64,000 nucleotides of DNA. It comes from Tetraselmis striata. Lineage: Eukaryota; Chlorophyta; Chlorodendrophyceae; Chlorodendrales; Chlorodendraceae. The notes under the pieces were generated by a model. The model had not been told where the DNA came from and ran no database searches. It saw only the letters and a list, made by a program, of their open reading frames with translations. Of this stretch, positions 13,001-24,263 are shown one piece after another (positions within the stretch are counted from its first letter, which is position 1; each line of letters starts with the position of its first letter). The translations under genes and the position numbers were made by a program. The DNA is taken from the NCBI GenBank assembly GCA_006384855.1, contig VCJN01000464.1:1-64000 (forward strand), written 5' to 3'.

Positions 13001-13938
13001 TCACCTCCTGATCCTCCAGCACCCGCCTCCACGCTTGCCTCCCACATTCCCCTGACAGCCCGCAGGTACGCCTCCGCCTCCGAGCCGCTTGCCTCCCGGA
13101 TCGCCAGTCGCCCGCAGGCGCGGAACGCCTCCTCCAGGACGCCGCCCTCCAAAGACCCCCTCATGCCAGCGCGCGCCAGCGCCACGCGGCTCGCCCTTAG
13201 CCAGCCCGACGTCGCCCGCACCTCCTGCTCCGGCAGGCCGAGAGCGGCGCCGTACGGCTGCGGGTGCGCCTCCATGTGCGCCGCTGCGTACCAGGCGTCC
13301 AGCTCCTCGGGCTTCACGGGATGGCCGCAGTTGTCCGCCACTTTTGGGCAGCCTCCGGTCGTGACAGCCTGACGGTACACCTGCGAATCACAGGGGTGGT
13401 GCTCAGATGAGCTGGGGCGGTCAAACTTTCCAAAGGCGATACTCGGAGTCACCGTGGTGAATAATTTCAAAAAGTATTCAGTTGATACTCCCGTATGGGC
13501 AGGGAATCCGTACCCCCGTAGCTGCATTGAACCACAATGGCCAAGCCTTCTTTCTTGGTGAGAGGGGGGGAACTGGTTGGTACGAACTTCAAGTACAGCT
13601 ACTCCTTAGCGATGTTGGTTCTGTGTCACAATGCCGGCACTTTCATACGTCTTGAAGGCCGCGGCTCATGGACATACGGCGTCGCTGTATAAATCAGGGA
13701 TTGACCGCGGGGGGCACCGGGCGATGGCTCACTGGCCCGGCAGTCGTACCGGCCGAAGAAGCCACGCCGCGCACGCCAGCACACGGCGCAAGTAGTCGGC
13801 GTCTTCCGGCTGGTTGACTGACAGCCAGGGCTGGCGGTCAACTTGAGCCGGGTCCACGGCGCCGGGTCGTCTTGCCGGGCGGTCAACTCGTGCCGGGTCC
13901 TCTGGCGGCGCTTCGCTCATCGCGTTGTTAGTCGTCAT
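10086..13938 (-). CDS. ARM-repeat protein, paralog A
   Basis: Four exons on - join in phase to 995 aa: 13938-13750, 13380-13005, 12749-12669 and 12427-10086. Exon 1 ends DADYLRRVLACAAWLLRP. Exon 2 carries the segment with DAWYAAAHMEAHPQPYGAALG, shared by all three paralogs. Exon 4 is a long solenoid of about 16 units of 43-44 residues. A typical unit begins LGLMADLQSALRQH and contains AARAACGAL..MCCN and RAEAGR, the hydrophobic pattern of Armadillo-like helices. The C-terminus is LQTLVELVARRLLH. ARM solenoids are protein-interaction scaffolds; the partner is unknown. No signal peptide or membrane segment is seen. Exon 3 (SNDGMHQQVARL) and the start of exon 4 (CNDGPQQQLARL) are duplicates of each other. 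The exact start Met is uncertain. Confidence 0.75.
10110..12330 (-). repeat. exonic tandem array, unit 129-132 bp (ARM units, gene A)
   Basis: DNA-level tandem repeats inside ARM exon 4. Successive units share long identical stretches (for example the GCAGGCCGCC and CCTCCGACGCAGTGTGCTG blocks recur every ~130 bases), much closer than needed to keep the protein fold. This points to recent amplification or homogenisation within the exon. Confidence 0.75.
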
Positions 13939-14310
13939 CGCCGGCGGGATATTGACGAAGCGGTGTCGAGCACTGCCGCGAGCAGCAACGCCACGGCACC
14001 TCGTTCCTCTTGGTTGAGGGTGTCCGCGGCGAAGGGAGTGCGCAGCAGTGGCTGTATTTTAGTGCGCTCCGACCTGACTCCGAGTACAGGCAGCGACTAG
14101 TGAAGTAGTGAGTGACAACGACGGGCGCATCAGTAGTCTGCACTAGCAGCGCCAGGTGAGCAGTCAGCTAGTGCGGGTTGCCGCCGGTCCTGAAAATCTC
14201 GTTGCAAAAAAATCTCCATATAAGGCTGCATGTCAGTTTCGGCAGTAACCGCAAGGATTATAGTAGGATTTATACATTTTTTCAATGTAAGAATTATATA
14301 TCTGATTGTA
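13939..14310. other. upstream flank of ARM gene A, no gene seen
   Basis: Presumably includes the ARM A promoter. I see no conserved motif I can name. Confidence 0.35.
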
Positions 14311-14311
14311 A

Positions 14312-14470
14312 GGAGTAAAGTAAAGTGAAGTAAAGTTCGCCCAGCCGGGACATCGGCCAAAGCCGCCCCACTACCCGTACTTGACCTCATTGCGCCAACT
14401 GTAGTAGTCGTAGGCGGCCTGGCATAGCCCTTAGACCATTGCCTCATTCTAACCCTGAAGGGCTAATGAG
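14312..14470 (-). mobile_element. SINE fragment with (TTTAC)n tail
   Basis: Read on -, this matches the body and tail of the SINE at 60,655-60,900: GGGGCGGCTTTGGCCGATGT, then the GGGCGAACTTTACTTCAC-type tail. The tRNA-like head is missing or displaced; a fragment resembling the neighbouring body (ATGCATCAACCGGGTAG) lies at 14,606-14,622. Two copies in opposite orientation with a short-repeat tail fit retroposed SINEs. Confidence 0.65.
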
Positions 14471-14792
14471 CGAGTCTCAGAGCGAGTTTTGGGGTTAGCA
14501 ACTTCGCAGCGGGCGGACACCGGCAGAGGAGGATTTTGATCCGGGCGAATTCGGGGATGATTCGTGGTAAAAAATAATATCCAATCTTTACCAACTTCGG
14601 TCTAATGCATCAACCGGGTAGTCGCCAAACCCAGGAGGCCAGGACATGCCAGGATTATCTTGTTAATTTTATACAGCCCCCGGTACCTGCATGTAGTCGC
14701 CAGCAAGACATGCAAACTACAACTCAACTGACCGCGCCAAGACTGACCGCCCGTGTTGCTTAATTTGACCGCAGAGCGCGGCTTTCGTATAT

Positions 14793-15043
14793 TCGTTGTT
14801 AAGTAATTACCTGAGTTTAGTCAGACGACGGAGTTGTGCGGTCAAACGACTACCACTTGGAAAATATAGCATAGTAGCCAGTCATCGGCTCTGTCTAGAA
14901 TCTTACTTCCATGACGGGACAGTGAGCAGCGGATTCGCGACCGCACCAGCTCCCGACATGTTTCCCTGCCTACATGCAGCTACTACTTAGCCAGCTGTCT
15001 AGACCATAGCGCTCATCCCTTTTGATGTTGCGCTTCACGCACC
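14793..15043 (+). repeat. split direct repeat A1
   Basis: About 250 bp, from TTCGTTGTTAA to CGCTTCACGCACC, repeated as A2 at 17976-18228 with a handful of substitutions and small indels. Confidence 0.8.
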
Positions 15044-15117
15044 AGCAATCGCGCGGCACCTGTGCCGCGAGGGGAAGCGATCCTTGTCGATATTTCCGCC
15101 TGCGCTAGCACGACGCC

Positions 15118-16103
15118 TTGCGCATGGCATTGTCAGGGCTCAATATGCCTGACAACTCCGGTGACGCCTCTAGTGGCCTGGCCGAAGACCGCATCGCCGC
15201 GCTGGAGGCCGGTTTCGCGGGGCTTACGGAGCTTCTTGAAGCCCTACGGAGTGACCTTCAGCGGCCTAGTGGTTCTACTCCTGCCGAGCCCCGCGCGCCC
15301 GCTAGTAGCGCTGCCGCGGCGAGCTCTCAGCACGACGCATCGGCTCGCGCAGAGCAGGTTTCCGTGCCCCAACCCCACCGCGGTGGCCCTAGTGATGCTG
15401 CCCCTTCCCTAGTCTGGGAGGAGTGGGCTCATTTCATTGGCCCCGGCTTTTCCGTCCAGCCCTGCCCCCGGCCTCTCTCCGATTCCCCAGCTGTACGACA
15501 TCTCATCTGACGAGACGCACCGCCAGCTCATCGCGCGTTGGCAATGGGCCACTTTGGATCAGAACCGCTGTCTATACTGCTTTGGCTTCTACGATGCGGT
15601 GGCCCACGCGGCTCTCTGCAAGGCGCTCGCGTCGCTGAAGAGAGCGGCAAGCGCGGCGCAGCCCCCTAGTGAGGAGGACCTTCACCTCCTTGAAGCGGGC
15701 TTGGCGGCCTACGACGTCTCACATAAACACCGGCGCGACGACTTTCTGGCGTTTATCCGCCTCAACGCGTCGAACGATGCGGATGCGCGGACCAAGATAG
15801 TCGCACAGGTGGTTCGCCGCAGCGCCTCCTCAAACCGGTTTCGCGGACTACGGTTCGGAAGCAGTGGCGCAGCTCAGCGACGAGCTTTTGAGCCGCGAGG
15901 CCGAGTACAGCGTCACGGCGGCGGCAAAGGCAGCCGTACCACACCGCTTCGGCGTGGGACCAGACCCCAACGAGGAGGAGGAGGACGACGACGAGCCACC
16001 ATCCAAAGCGCGCCGGCGCCGGCCCTCCGGACGCCGCCCACGCCAAGACTTCCGACCCACGGCCGATGACGCCGACAAGGGTAAGGGCAAGGGCAAGGCC
16101 TGA
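15118..16103 (+). pseudogene. gag-like gene of the YR retrotransposon, frameshifted
   Basis: Three frames must be joined: an N-terminal coiled-coil-like segment (AALEAGFAGLTELLEALRSD, about 15118-15460), a middle segment (QLYDISSDETHRQLIARW to KIVAQVVRRSASSNRF, about 15465-15840) and a C-terminal basic segment (AQLSDELLSREAEY to KGKGKGKA, stop at 16101). Shifts lie near 15,460 and 15,835. The order N-terminal helix, globular middle and basic tail is usual for algal DIRS/PAT gag proteins. Not functional as read. Confidence 0.6.
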
Positions 16104-17310
16104 CGGTGCGGCCCGCCGTTCCGCTTCGCTAACACGCCCCTCCACGTTTCTGCGCCATCGCGTGCGGCAGAACTGGCGGGAGTGGCGGCGAATCGGAGCG
16201 AGCGGGCGCGTGCTCCGGTGGGTTCGCGAGGGAGTGCCGCTGCCTTTCTCTGGCGCGGCGCCCACGCCTTTCCACCGGGGCGTCTCTCTACAGGACGCTA
16301 CGCCTCAGCAGCTCGAGTGGTGGGAGCGGGAGAGTCAGCGACTAGTAACGGTCGGCGCGCTAGAACCTTGCGTGCGCAAGCACTACGTGTCGCGAGTCTT
16401 CCTAGTACCGAAGCCGGGTTGCAACAAGTGGCGCCTTGTAATAGACCTGCACCATCTGAACTCTTACTGCGCGGTCTATTCCATGCGATTCGAAACTCTG
16501 CGTCGCCTGCGGTACCTGGCGAAGCGCGGCGACTGGGCGTTTTCCTTCGACCTGCAGGACGGCTACTGCGCCCTAGGCCTGCGGGAGGACGTCCGCGACT
16601 ACTTTACAATCAACGTACGTGGCACCCTGTGGCGCTTCGCGGCCCTTCCCATGGGTTCGTCGCTAAGCCCTTACTACTTCTGCACTCAGATGGCGGTCAT
16701 GGTGCGCTACCTGCGTCAACCAGACTTCGCGACCTACAACAGCTACGGCCGGCCCTTCCGTCGACGCTTGCGTCACCGCAAGGCGCGCGGCGTTTGCCTC
16801 ATACCGTTTCTCGCACCTTCGCGCCAGCTGGCTCTACGCCTACGGGCCGAGATCGAGCTAGTCTGGGGGCGCCTGAACCTAGCCAAGCACCCCACCAAGG
16901 CGCAACCCGAGCCCACCCAGCAGCTGCAGCACTCAGGCCTGGACTTGGACATGGTCACTATTCAGTTCCGCGCCCTAGCGGCGAAACTGCGTCGGCTCTC
17001 CAACCTGACCCGCGACCTCTTGTGCATCGCTGTGCGCCGCCGCCGCCACGTGCCGGCCAAGCTGCTTGCGTCTCTCGCCGGACAGGGCCAGTTCCTATAC
17101 CTCGCGATGCCTCCGGCGCGTTTCTACCTCCGCGAGGCGCACACCGTCCTGGGCGAATGCTCCTGGCCGAGTGACAAGGTCGTTCTGACGCGTCTGCCGA
17201 TTCGCGACTTGGAGTGGTGGCGCGATGTTCCCACACGCCACAACGGCGCACCGATTCTGCGCCCGGTGGAGACAGCCTATCTGCACACGGACTCCAGCCA
17301 GTACGGCTAG
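16066..17310 (+). pseudogene. reverse transcriptase / RNase H of the YR retrotransposon, catalytic box missing
   Basis: RT blocks in order: NKWRLVIDLHHLNSY, FSFDLQDGYCAL (first catalytic Asp), WRFAALPMGSSLSP, then GVCLIP directly followed by FLAPSRQLALRLRAEIE. The Y-x-D-D box expected between GVCLIP and FL is absent, although the frame is kept, so the deletion is in frame (near 16,803-16,812). The RNase H start TDSSQYG is followed at 17308-17310 by TAG where the family has Trp. The open frame is otherwise long, so decay is recent. No polymerase activity is expected. Confidence 0.75.
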
Positions 17311-17619
17311 GGTGCGGTACTGTGCGAAACTACATAGACGCAGTTTCGCCAAATTTCGTGCCCTGCTCGTTACCGCGGCCAATTTCCTTTTTTGTCACCG
17401 CGCGGGTACTAGTACTGGCTGCGGCGTGCACGATTTGGCGGTTGATTCCCGCAGCATTACGCTGTACCGTCGAGTACTAAAGGGCAAGCCTTCCGGTGCA
17501 CCTCGTCCGGTTCTGCATACTTCCCGCGAGGCGCACCCCGGAATCGCGGAGCTTTTGGAGTTCTTCGTCACCTGCCGCGATCACGTGCTGCCCGGTGCTA
17601 CTCGTTTTCGGCAGCTCCC

Positions 17620-17908
17620 TGATGATGATCCCGGCACGTGGACCGCGGCTACTGCCGTTGCCTTGGCGCTTGACACCACCCCGCCAGCTGGTTTCTGCCG
17701 GTCGTCGCACAACCTTCGCAGTGGCAGGGCGTCCGCGGCCTCGGCCACGGGCGTCCCTATGCCTACGGTTCGCTGGCTGGGCGGCTGGGCAGTGGGCAGC
17801 GGCGTGGCGCTCAATTACATCGTGCCATGCATCCTGGACTCCGCTGGGGCCCGCTACTTCTTCGGCTTCTTGGCATCGCAGCGTTCCGCTGCTAAACTTT
17901 CACAGTGA
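17620..17908 (+). pseudogene. C-terminal half of a tyrosine recombinase (YR)
   Basis: Contains SSHNLRSGRASAASATGVP, then RWLGGWAVGSGVALNYI. These are the H-x-x-R box, the second His/Trp position (GGW) and the Tyr nucleophile of DIRS/PAT recombinases. The N-terminal Arg box is not found; the region 17,311-17,600 is out of frame. In intact elements this enzyme integrates a circular intermediate. Confidence 0.7.
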
Positions 17909-17950
17909 CTGGTTTTTCACCGGTAACTGTGGCCTTCCGGTTTTTTCCTG

Positions 17951-17975
17951 GCAACGTGACTCGCACTCTGTCTAA
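17951..17975 (+). repeat. split direct repeat B1
   Basis: 25 bases, GCAACGTGACTCGCACTCTG plus TCTAA, identical to B2 at 18293-18317 and abutting A2. Confidence 0.85.
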
Positions 17976-18228
17976 TCGTTGTTAATAAGTGCTTAACTGA
18001 GTTTAGTCAGACGACGGACCGAGCTGTGCGGTCAAACGACTACCACCTGGAAAATATAGCACAGTAGCCAGTCATCGGCTCTGTCTAGAATCTTCCAGGA
18101 GGGACAGTGAGCAGCGGACTCGCGACCGCACCAGCTCCCGACTTGTTTCCCTGCCTACCTGCAGCTACTACTTAGCCAACTGTCTAAACCATAGCGATCA
18201 TCCCTTTTGTTGTTGCGCTTCACGCACC
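17976..18228 (+). repeat. split direct repeat A2
   Basis: Near-identical to A1 (14793-15043), for example the shared GAAAATATAGCA and CTCTGTCTAGAATCTT blocks. Confidence 0.8.
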
Positions 18229-18292
18229 CACCCGTCCCACCCATCTTGTTTTGGTGTGGCGAGGGGCTTGTAAGACAAGACACTCGCTTCTA

Positions 18293-18317
18293 GCAACGTG
18301 ACTCGCACTCTGTCTAA
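18293..18317 (+). repeat. split direct repeat B2 (right end of element)
   Basis: Exact copy of B1; marks the right terminus of the element. Confidence 0.8.
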
Positions 18318-18874
18318 AGTAAAACAATAAATCTTTCGCGCGCAGCGCGCATTGATTTTCATGTATACAGGTAGATACACCTATGCGTAAAGGTGTATTG
18401 AAAGGCGTAAGACATAAGAAACCTTCGGTCATATATTTACATGAGCTAGCTGCAAATGGTGGGTACTGTAGCGGGTTATGGGTTGCAAGAAAAGCGTCCG
18501 GAAAATGCACGGAAAGAACTTGGGGAGGGAAAAGCTTACATTGAGCAGAACTCAGCGCCGGGGCGCGAGGCCGCGCACGGAGGCTGGCAAATGGTGACCA
18601 GCCGGCCTAAAACACCTCCCACCGAAGCCGAGAGGGCGGCTACCGGCGTGCCGACGTAATCATTCGGCGAGGAACTATTAGAAAATAGTCCCTGGCATGT
18701 AGGGCTACCGTTAGGTACAGTTATTGATGTTGCTGTTGCGCGAGCCTGCATTTCTTGGGTACCCGTAGCAGCCCATCAAAGCGATGAGCAAACTAGCATG
18801 GCAGGTGCTCAATAAGATATGCAGATGTGCGTATGTACATATTTGTCTATACATACACATACATATATATGTAT

Positions 18875-18877
<3 letters not shown>
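18318..18877. other. no gene seen
   Basis: Mixed-composition spacer with scattered stops in all frames; nothing recognised. Confidence 0.4.
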
Positions 18878-18954
<77 letters not shown>

Positions 18955-18965
18955 GCGTGTGCGTG
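18878..18965. repeat. (GT)n microsatellite
   Basis: About 88 bases of GT dinucleotides with a few GC interruptions, followed by a G-rich tract. Confidence 0.95.
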
Positions 18966-19039
18966 GTGGTGGAGGGGGGGGAGGGGGGCGCGACGAAATA
19001 TGATTTTGAGACAGTAAGCTGGCGTAGGGGCAGTCACTG

Positions 19040-19929
19040 TCATAGCACTATGTCAAGCCCGGTAACAGCACTAAGTTAATAAGTCAACAATGTTAAATCT
19101 AGCAGGTTCCTTCAAGACCTTGTTTTAAGGTGCCCCGCTTTTATTTTGGCCCTCGTCGTAGATAACTTCTGATCTCTCAGGAATGCTTAAGTACTACGGT
19201 CTCCTAAAACTCGGGTAATGACGTATTTGACACATTGTGCCCTTGGGGGGAAAGGTGCTGGGGGGCAGTAGTGTGCCCTAGGCTCACATACATGTGAAAT
19301 AAATGGGGGGGGGGGGGGGGGGTGCAAACACTAATTACCGGCAACAAACACAGTGCAATGCCAGTGAAGGTGGTTGTGTTTCAGAGTCAAAACACGTTGA
19401 GATTACACAACTCAATTTGTGTTGTTGTGACGAAACCCCTGGCCCCTCCCGCCTATTGATGTACATGTCTATGTGTATGCATACATGTATGAATGTAGAT
19501 ATATGTAAACGTAAACGTAAATGCACATGCACATGTATATGTGTATGTATGTAGATGGATATGCATACATGTAAATTTCAATGTTTGCGAATGCTGTGAA
19601 TGTATATTTATATACTTGTGAAAATGTATAATATATATGCGTATGCATATTAGTAAGTACAGGTGTATATCCATGTAATGACCCAGACTACATGTACCTT
19701 ATTGCGTGACAACTGCACTGAAGATACGGCATATCTTAAATACAAGAGGTACCTCAAATAGTGCATGCTACGTACATCTGTAGCTGTATGTACATACAAA
19801 ACACTGCACACGTGTGCGTGCAGAGCGCACTGCTGCCGATTTACTGCTGCCACCGCTGCTGGGTGAGATATTATTGCGGAAAGGCGGCGAACTTGCCGGC
19901 GGCTGCTATCTTGTACACGCCGCGTACAA
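19040..19929. other. low-complexity spacer: poly-G and ATGT/ACAT-rich stretch
   Basis: A poly-G run near 19,304-19,322, then 19,440-19,680 rich in ATGTAT/ACATG words. No gene seen. Confidence 0.5.
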
Positions 19930-20095
19930 CTCATTCGTGGATGTTGGTGGTATATCGCTGCGCATCTTCCTCAGCGCTCCGCAGGCCGCCTCTGCACTCA
20001 CCTCTTCCTCGGCATGCTGCCTCAGCATCACCTGCAGATCCACCAACCAGCCCCAGCCGCTCCGCCTCCGCATTGCGTGTTGTATAAATCCAAAG
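19930..20095 (-). pseudogene. ARM-repeat fragment
   Basis: On -, the words NAEAERLGL, VDLQVMLRQHAEEE and SAEAACGALRKM match one and a half ARM units of the neighbouring genes, but need a frame change and have no gene around them. A leftover from duplication or unequal exchange of the ARM genes. Confidence 0.6.
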
Positions 20096-20515
20096 ATGAG
20101 CGCCCACAAAGACACTAACGCCGGAATTCGTGCTGGCGCACCAACAGAGACGTGCAGCTCCTGGCAGCTCCTTGTACAGTGCGACCGGCTCGAAGGCTGT
20201 GGAAGCTGGATTCGGAAGTGCATGCCCGGGTACAGCCGACAACGCATAGGCACCGCGGCATTCACCATCTGTATCGGTCGTATCCATATTCGTGTTATCA
20301 CCCAGTGGGCGGTATGACCAGCGGTCTCCGCGCCACCTGTGTCAGCTGGCACATGCGAGTATAATAGTCATCATTCGGCACGTCGCCCTGCCAATGTGCC
20401 GCGCTGTCCATATCTCGACCCAAGGGCAATGTCCTCAGTGCAATCGTACAAATGCGCCTATAAAATATGAAATTGAAATCATTTCTGGCTGGGTAGGAGG
20501 TGCCCTACTGGACAA

Positions 20516-23500
20516 TCAACGCGACATGCGTCCGATAGCCATCTCTACAGCCTGAATCTTGGGGTGGTGCCTCATCACCGCCTGCAGGTCCGCCAAGAGA
20601 CCCAACCGCCCCGCTTCTGCCTTGTTGCCCTCATTGCAGCACATGTTTTGCAGTGCTAGGCAGGCACGGCGTATCACCGCCTCTGCCTCGCCATGCTGCC
20701 TCAGCGCTGTCTGCATGTCCGACATCAGGCCCAGGCGCTCTGCCGCCGCCCTGTTGGCAGCGGTGTAGCACATGTTCTGCAGTGCTCCACAGACCGCCTC
20801 TACCACATCATCTGACTCACTGTGCCGTCTCAATGCAGATTGCAGGTCCGCCATCAGGCCCAGCCGCCCCGCCTTCTCTCTGTTGCCATCGTTGCGGCAC
20901 ATGATCTGCAGTGCCAGGCAGGCAGAGCGTACCACCGCCTCTGACTCATCATGCTTCCTCAGCGCTGTCTGTAGGTCCGCCATCAGGCCCAGCCGCCCCG
21001 CCTCCGTGATGTTGGCAGCGTCATTGCAGCACATAATCGTCAGAGCTCCGCAGGAAGAGAGCACCACCGCCTCTGCCTCGGCATGCTGCCTCAGCGCTGT
21101 CTGCATGTCTGTTATCAGGCCAAGCCGGCCCGCGTCCCCCTGGTTCTTAACTTGGCCCTCGCACATCCAACTCAACGCACTGCAAGCTATCTCCACCACG
21201 GATTCCGCCCCCACGTGGTCCTGCAGCGCGCCCTGGATGTGTGCCATCACGCCTGTCCTGCCTGCCTCCTCGCGGTTGCCGGTGTCGATCCTCATCATGC
21301 TGCCCAACGCACGGCACGCCGCTGCCACCACTGCCTCCGACCCCGCATGGTGCTGAGTCACCCCCTGCAGGTCCGCCATCAGGCCCAGCCGCCCCGCCTC
21401 CGCCTGGTTGCCGGCACTGCCGCCACACATCGCCTCCAGCGCCTCGCATGCCGCCTCCACCACACCCGCCGAGCCGGTGTGCCTCCACAGCGCCACCTGC
21501 AACCTCCCCAGCAGGCCCGCCTCGTGATTGACCTCCCCCTCCCCCTCCCCCTCCTCCCTCTCCGCCTCCCCCTCCCCCTCGGTGCCATCCTGCCCTCCCC
21601 CGCACAGGCTGCTCACAGCTTGCAGAGCGCTCCGGCACACGCCCGCAGACTCCACATGCCGCCTCAGCACCTCTTGCATGTCGCCCAACACTCCCCGCCG
21701 ATGCGCCCCCAACCTCAAATTTATGCTCTTCCGGCACAGGGCGTCCAACGCGCTGCACGCGGCCTCGGCCACCGCGGTCGTTGCCGCCTCCGCCTTCCGC
21801 CGCCGGGCAGCATGCTCGGGATCATGTTGATTGGCTCCACCGGCACAGGCATCCACTTGAACGGCCCTCAATGGCAGCCACGCCGGCCGGGCCACTGGCG
21901 CCATGCCATGCCGCTGCAAGGCCGCCTGCACCGCAACCATCAGCTCCGCCGGCACCTCCGCCCCCGCGTCGTCCTCCGCGCGAGCGCATAGCTTCACCAC
22001 CGCCCGGCAGGCTGCCAGCGCAACCTCCACAGAGCCGCTGTGCTGTTGCAGTGCGGCATGCGTCTCCTCGTAAGACAAACTCTCGGTGTCTGCCAGTCTT
22101 GCGAGCAGCCCCCGCAGTCCATCGTCGCGCTCCGCCTCTCCTGCAGTCAGCGCAGGGGCGATATAACGATATTAGACCCCATTGCCCGCCGGCAACTTGC
22201 CTGCAGGCAACAATAAAACCGCGGAAGGTGTTGCCGCATATGCAAAGAAAAATAATCACAATTCTTTCCTCCGGCGCTCAGCTCGGCCCTTCCAAAGCCT
22301 ATAATTAACTCATCGTCTGAGTGTACGGCCTTGCTAGGACCGTACACAAACCGCTTGATGGCTGCGACGATGCCTGTGGCCACCTTTGCGTCAGGTAGGA
22401 GTGGTGAGCGAAGGCGGATGTGGAACTCCAATAGGCATCATTAGTCGCAGAACAGGGAACACATATCAGTTGGTACTGCTCATTTTCACCGACCAGTGTC
22501 CTGGGGAGTAGAAATAATGCAGATCAAGGCCTCAATAATCTACGGCTGCCGACGCGGTGATTAAAACACTGCGGAGAAGAACCTGCCGGACATCATGTGT
22601 AGGCGAAACTGTAACGGACCCCTAGCGGATGTTCCTCTTGTAGGTGGCACGCAAGCCCAATTTTAGGATCATGATAAGGGTTCATATAGGTGCATCGGCT
22701 CCATTATGAAACGTGTAACCATCGGGTACATGCGCCATGTAGGATCAGAGAACGGTCATGGGGGCAGACACGTACGGGTTGCATTTGTATCTGGGACGAA
22801 GAGCCCGGACAGTCTGATGGGTGTCTACTTCCGCACCTCCCGCGTCTGCTTCTCCGCTTGCCACCTGCTTGTTGCCTCCTGCGCTCTCTTCCCACATTGC
22901 TCTCAGGCGCCACAGGTATGCCTTCGCCTCCGCGCTGTCTTTTTGCCCCATGAGTCGCTCACATGCCCGGAACGCCTCCTCCACGACGCCGCCCTCCAGC
23001 GACCCATCCAGGCCCGCGCGCGCCAGCGCCCCGCGGCTGCCCCTCAGCCAGCTCCCTGTCTCCTGCACCTCCTGCTCCGTCAGGCTCAGAGCGGAGCCGT
23101 AGAGCTGCGGGTGCGTCTCCAGGTGCGCCGCTGCGTACCACGCGTCCAGCTCGGGGGCCTCCACCGCTTGCCCCTGGTCGCCCACGACCTTGGGGCAGCC
23201 CCCGCTCGCAGCGGTAGCATGCCAGTAGACCTGCCGCCCAAAGCAACAGAAGAGGGGTGGAGGCGGGGGGTTATTGCATGGCTCCATGCATTCACAGCTG
23301 ACCCATTTGTCAACGTCCCAACTACTCCTATGACATGTTAAAGGCAGAGGGCAAACTGCCGTATGTGCACAGGGGTGTGAACATGCATGTATACGTGGAC
23401 GGGAGATCACAGCTTTCGTCAACTCGACAATTCCCAAATTCAGCAGCTCTAGCGGTCGGTGAAGTAATAGTCAATCGCACCGAGCGAAGGGTAGACGTCG

Positions 23501-23675
23501 CGCACGCCAGCACGCGGCGAAGGTAGTCGGCGTCTTGCAGTTGCCAGGCGGATCGACGCTGTAGCTCAAGCGCAGCCGCTTCGGCGGCGCTGCTCATAGT
23601 GGCTTCCGGCGGCGGCAGATGAGCAGCCTGCTCGGGGACCACGACCGTGCCGACTACGCGCACACTCGCTGTCAT
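20516..23675 (-). CDS. ARM-repeat protein, paralog B
   Basis: Three exons join in phase to 737 aa: 23675-23481 (MTASVRVVGTVVVPE...DADYLRRVLACATSTLRS), 23230-22837 (VYWHATAASGGCPK...DAWYAAAHLETHPQLYGSALS) and 22140-20516. Exon 3 begins EAERDDGLRGLLARLADTE and then runs through about 11 ARM-like units of 43-44 aa, more diverged from each other than in A and C. An acidic Glu/Gly-rich insert (GEGEAEREEGEGEGE) lies near residue 330. The C-terminus (KIQAVEMAIGRMSR) differs from A and C. A likely scaffold; partner unknown. The intron 22836-22141 and exon 2 are almost identical to the block C gene. An alternative start is the Met at 23597. Confidence 0.75.
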
Positions 23676-24130
23676 CACGCTGCGAGCGAGGTTAAGAAAT
23701 TGATTATGCGTGCAGATCAAGGACGCTGTTGTTAAGGGTTGTCGCTCCTGCCACGTCTGCTCGTCCGTTGTGTGCACCTGGCCAGATGGCGTGTTTTTGC
23801 GTACGCACGTTGGGCATTGCGTACGTACGTTGGCGTTGCTGCTGTCGTGATGATGATGTGAAACAGACCGGTACTGGCAGTAATAATATTCATCCGCCGT
23901 GGGGCTCCTCCGAGTTTCGTTCGATAAAGGACGTTATGTATTATAACTCGCGACGATACTAGTCTTCCCCAGTACTTTGCGCGCATTCTCTGGACGCTCT
24001 CCCTGTAACCAAAAAGTTCATACTAGTCTTCAATCCGGTGCGCGCGCGCAATACGGGTTTTTTCTTTTTTTCCGCCCCCGGGACAGGACTGGCACCAGTG
24101 AAACCCTGGCAGCGTCTCTACGACGGCCGT
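23676..24130. other. upstream flank of ARM gene B, shared with block C
   Basis: Promoter-side sequence alignable with 58,850-59,415 (for example the CGCCCCCGGGACAGGACTGG block at 24,074 and 59,350). The homology ends near 24,120. Confidence 0.55.
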
Positions 24131-24263
24131 TTGGGCAGCAATCCAGTTACGGAAAGCCCTAGGTAGGCGACGCTCCGTTATAGTCATCAAGCAAATTGCC
24201 GAGGCATTCTGAAAGACTAAATAGAGGCTAGTGACGGAATTTCCAACACTGTTGGATCACCGT

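Larger units (their letters stand above)
14793..18317 (+). mobile_element. PAT/Ngaro-like (kangaroo-type) tyrosine-recombinase retrotransposon, inactive
   Basis: Element with gag-like, RT/RNase H and tyrosine-recombinase coding remains between split direct repeats in the order A1 - coding - B1 A2 - B2. A1 is 14793-15043, A2 17976-18228, B1 17951-17975 and B2 18293-18317; B1 and B2 are identical over 25 bases. This layout is diagnostic of PAT/Ngaro elements within the DIRS order, known from Volvox (kangaroo). At about 3.5 kb it is short. Most of RNase H and the N-terminal half of the recombinase appear deleted, and the reading frames are broken. Confidence 0.8.

Noticed and set aside
18740..19080. 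Frames across the GT microsatellite (Cys-Val or Thr-His repeats)
   Set aside because: Translation of a dinucleotide repeat; no flanking coding signal.
22147..22431. Minus-strand frame EFHIRLRSPLLPDAKVATG in the intron of ARM genes B and C
   Set aside because: It lies inside intron 2 as modelled, has no GT donor at its useful end, and its conservation is explained by the very recent duplication.
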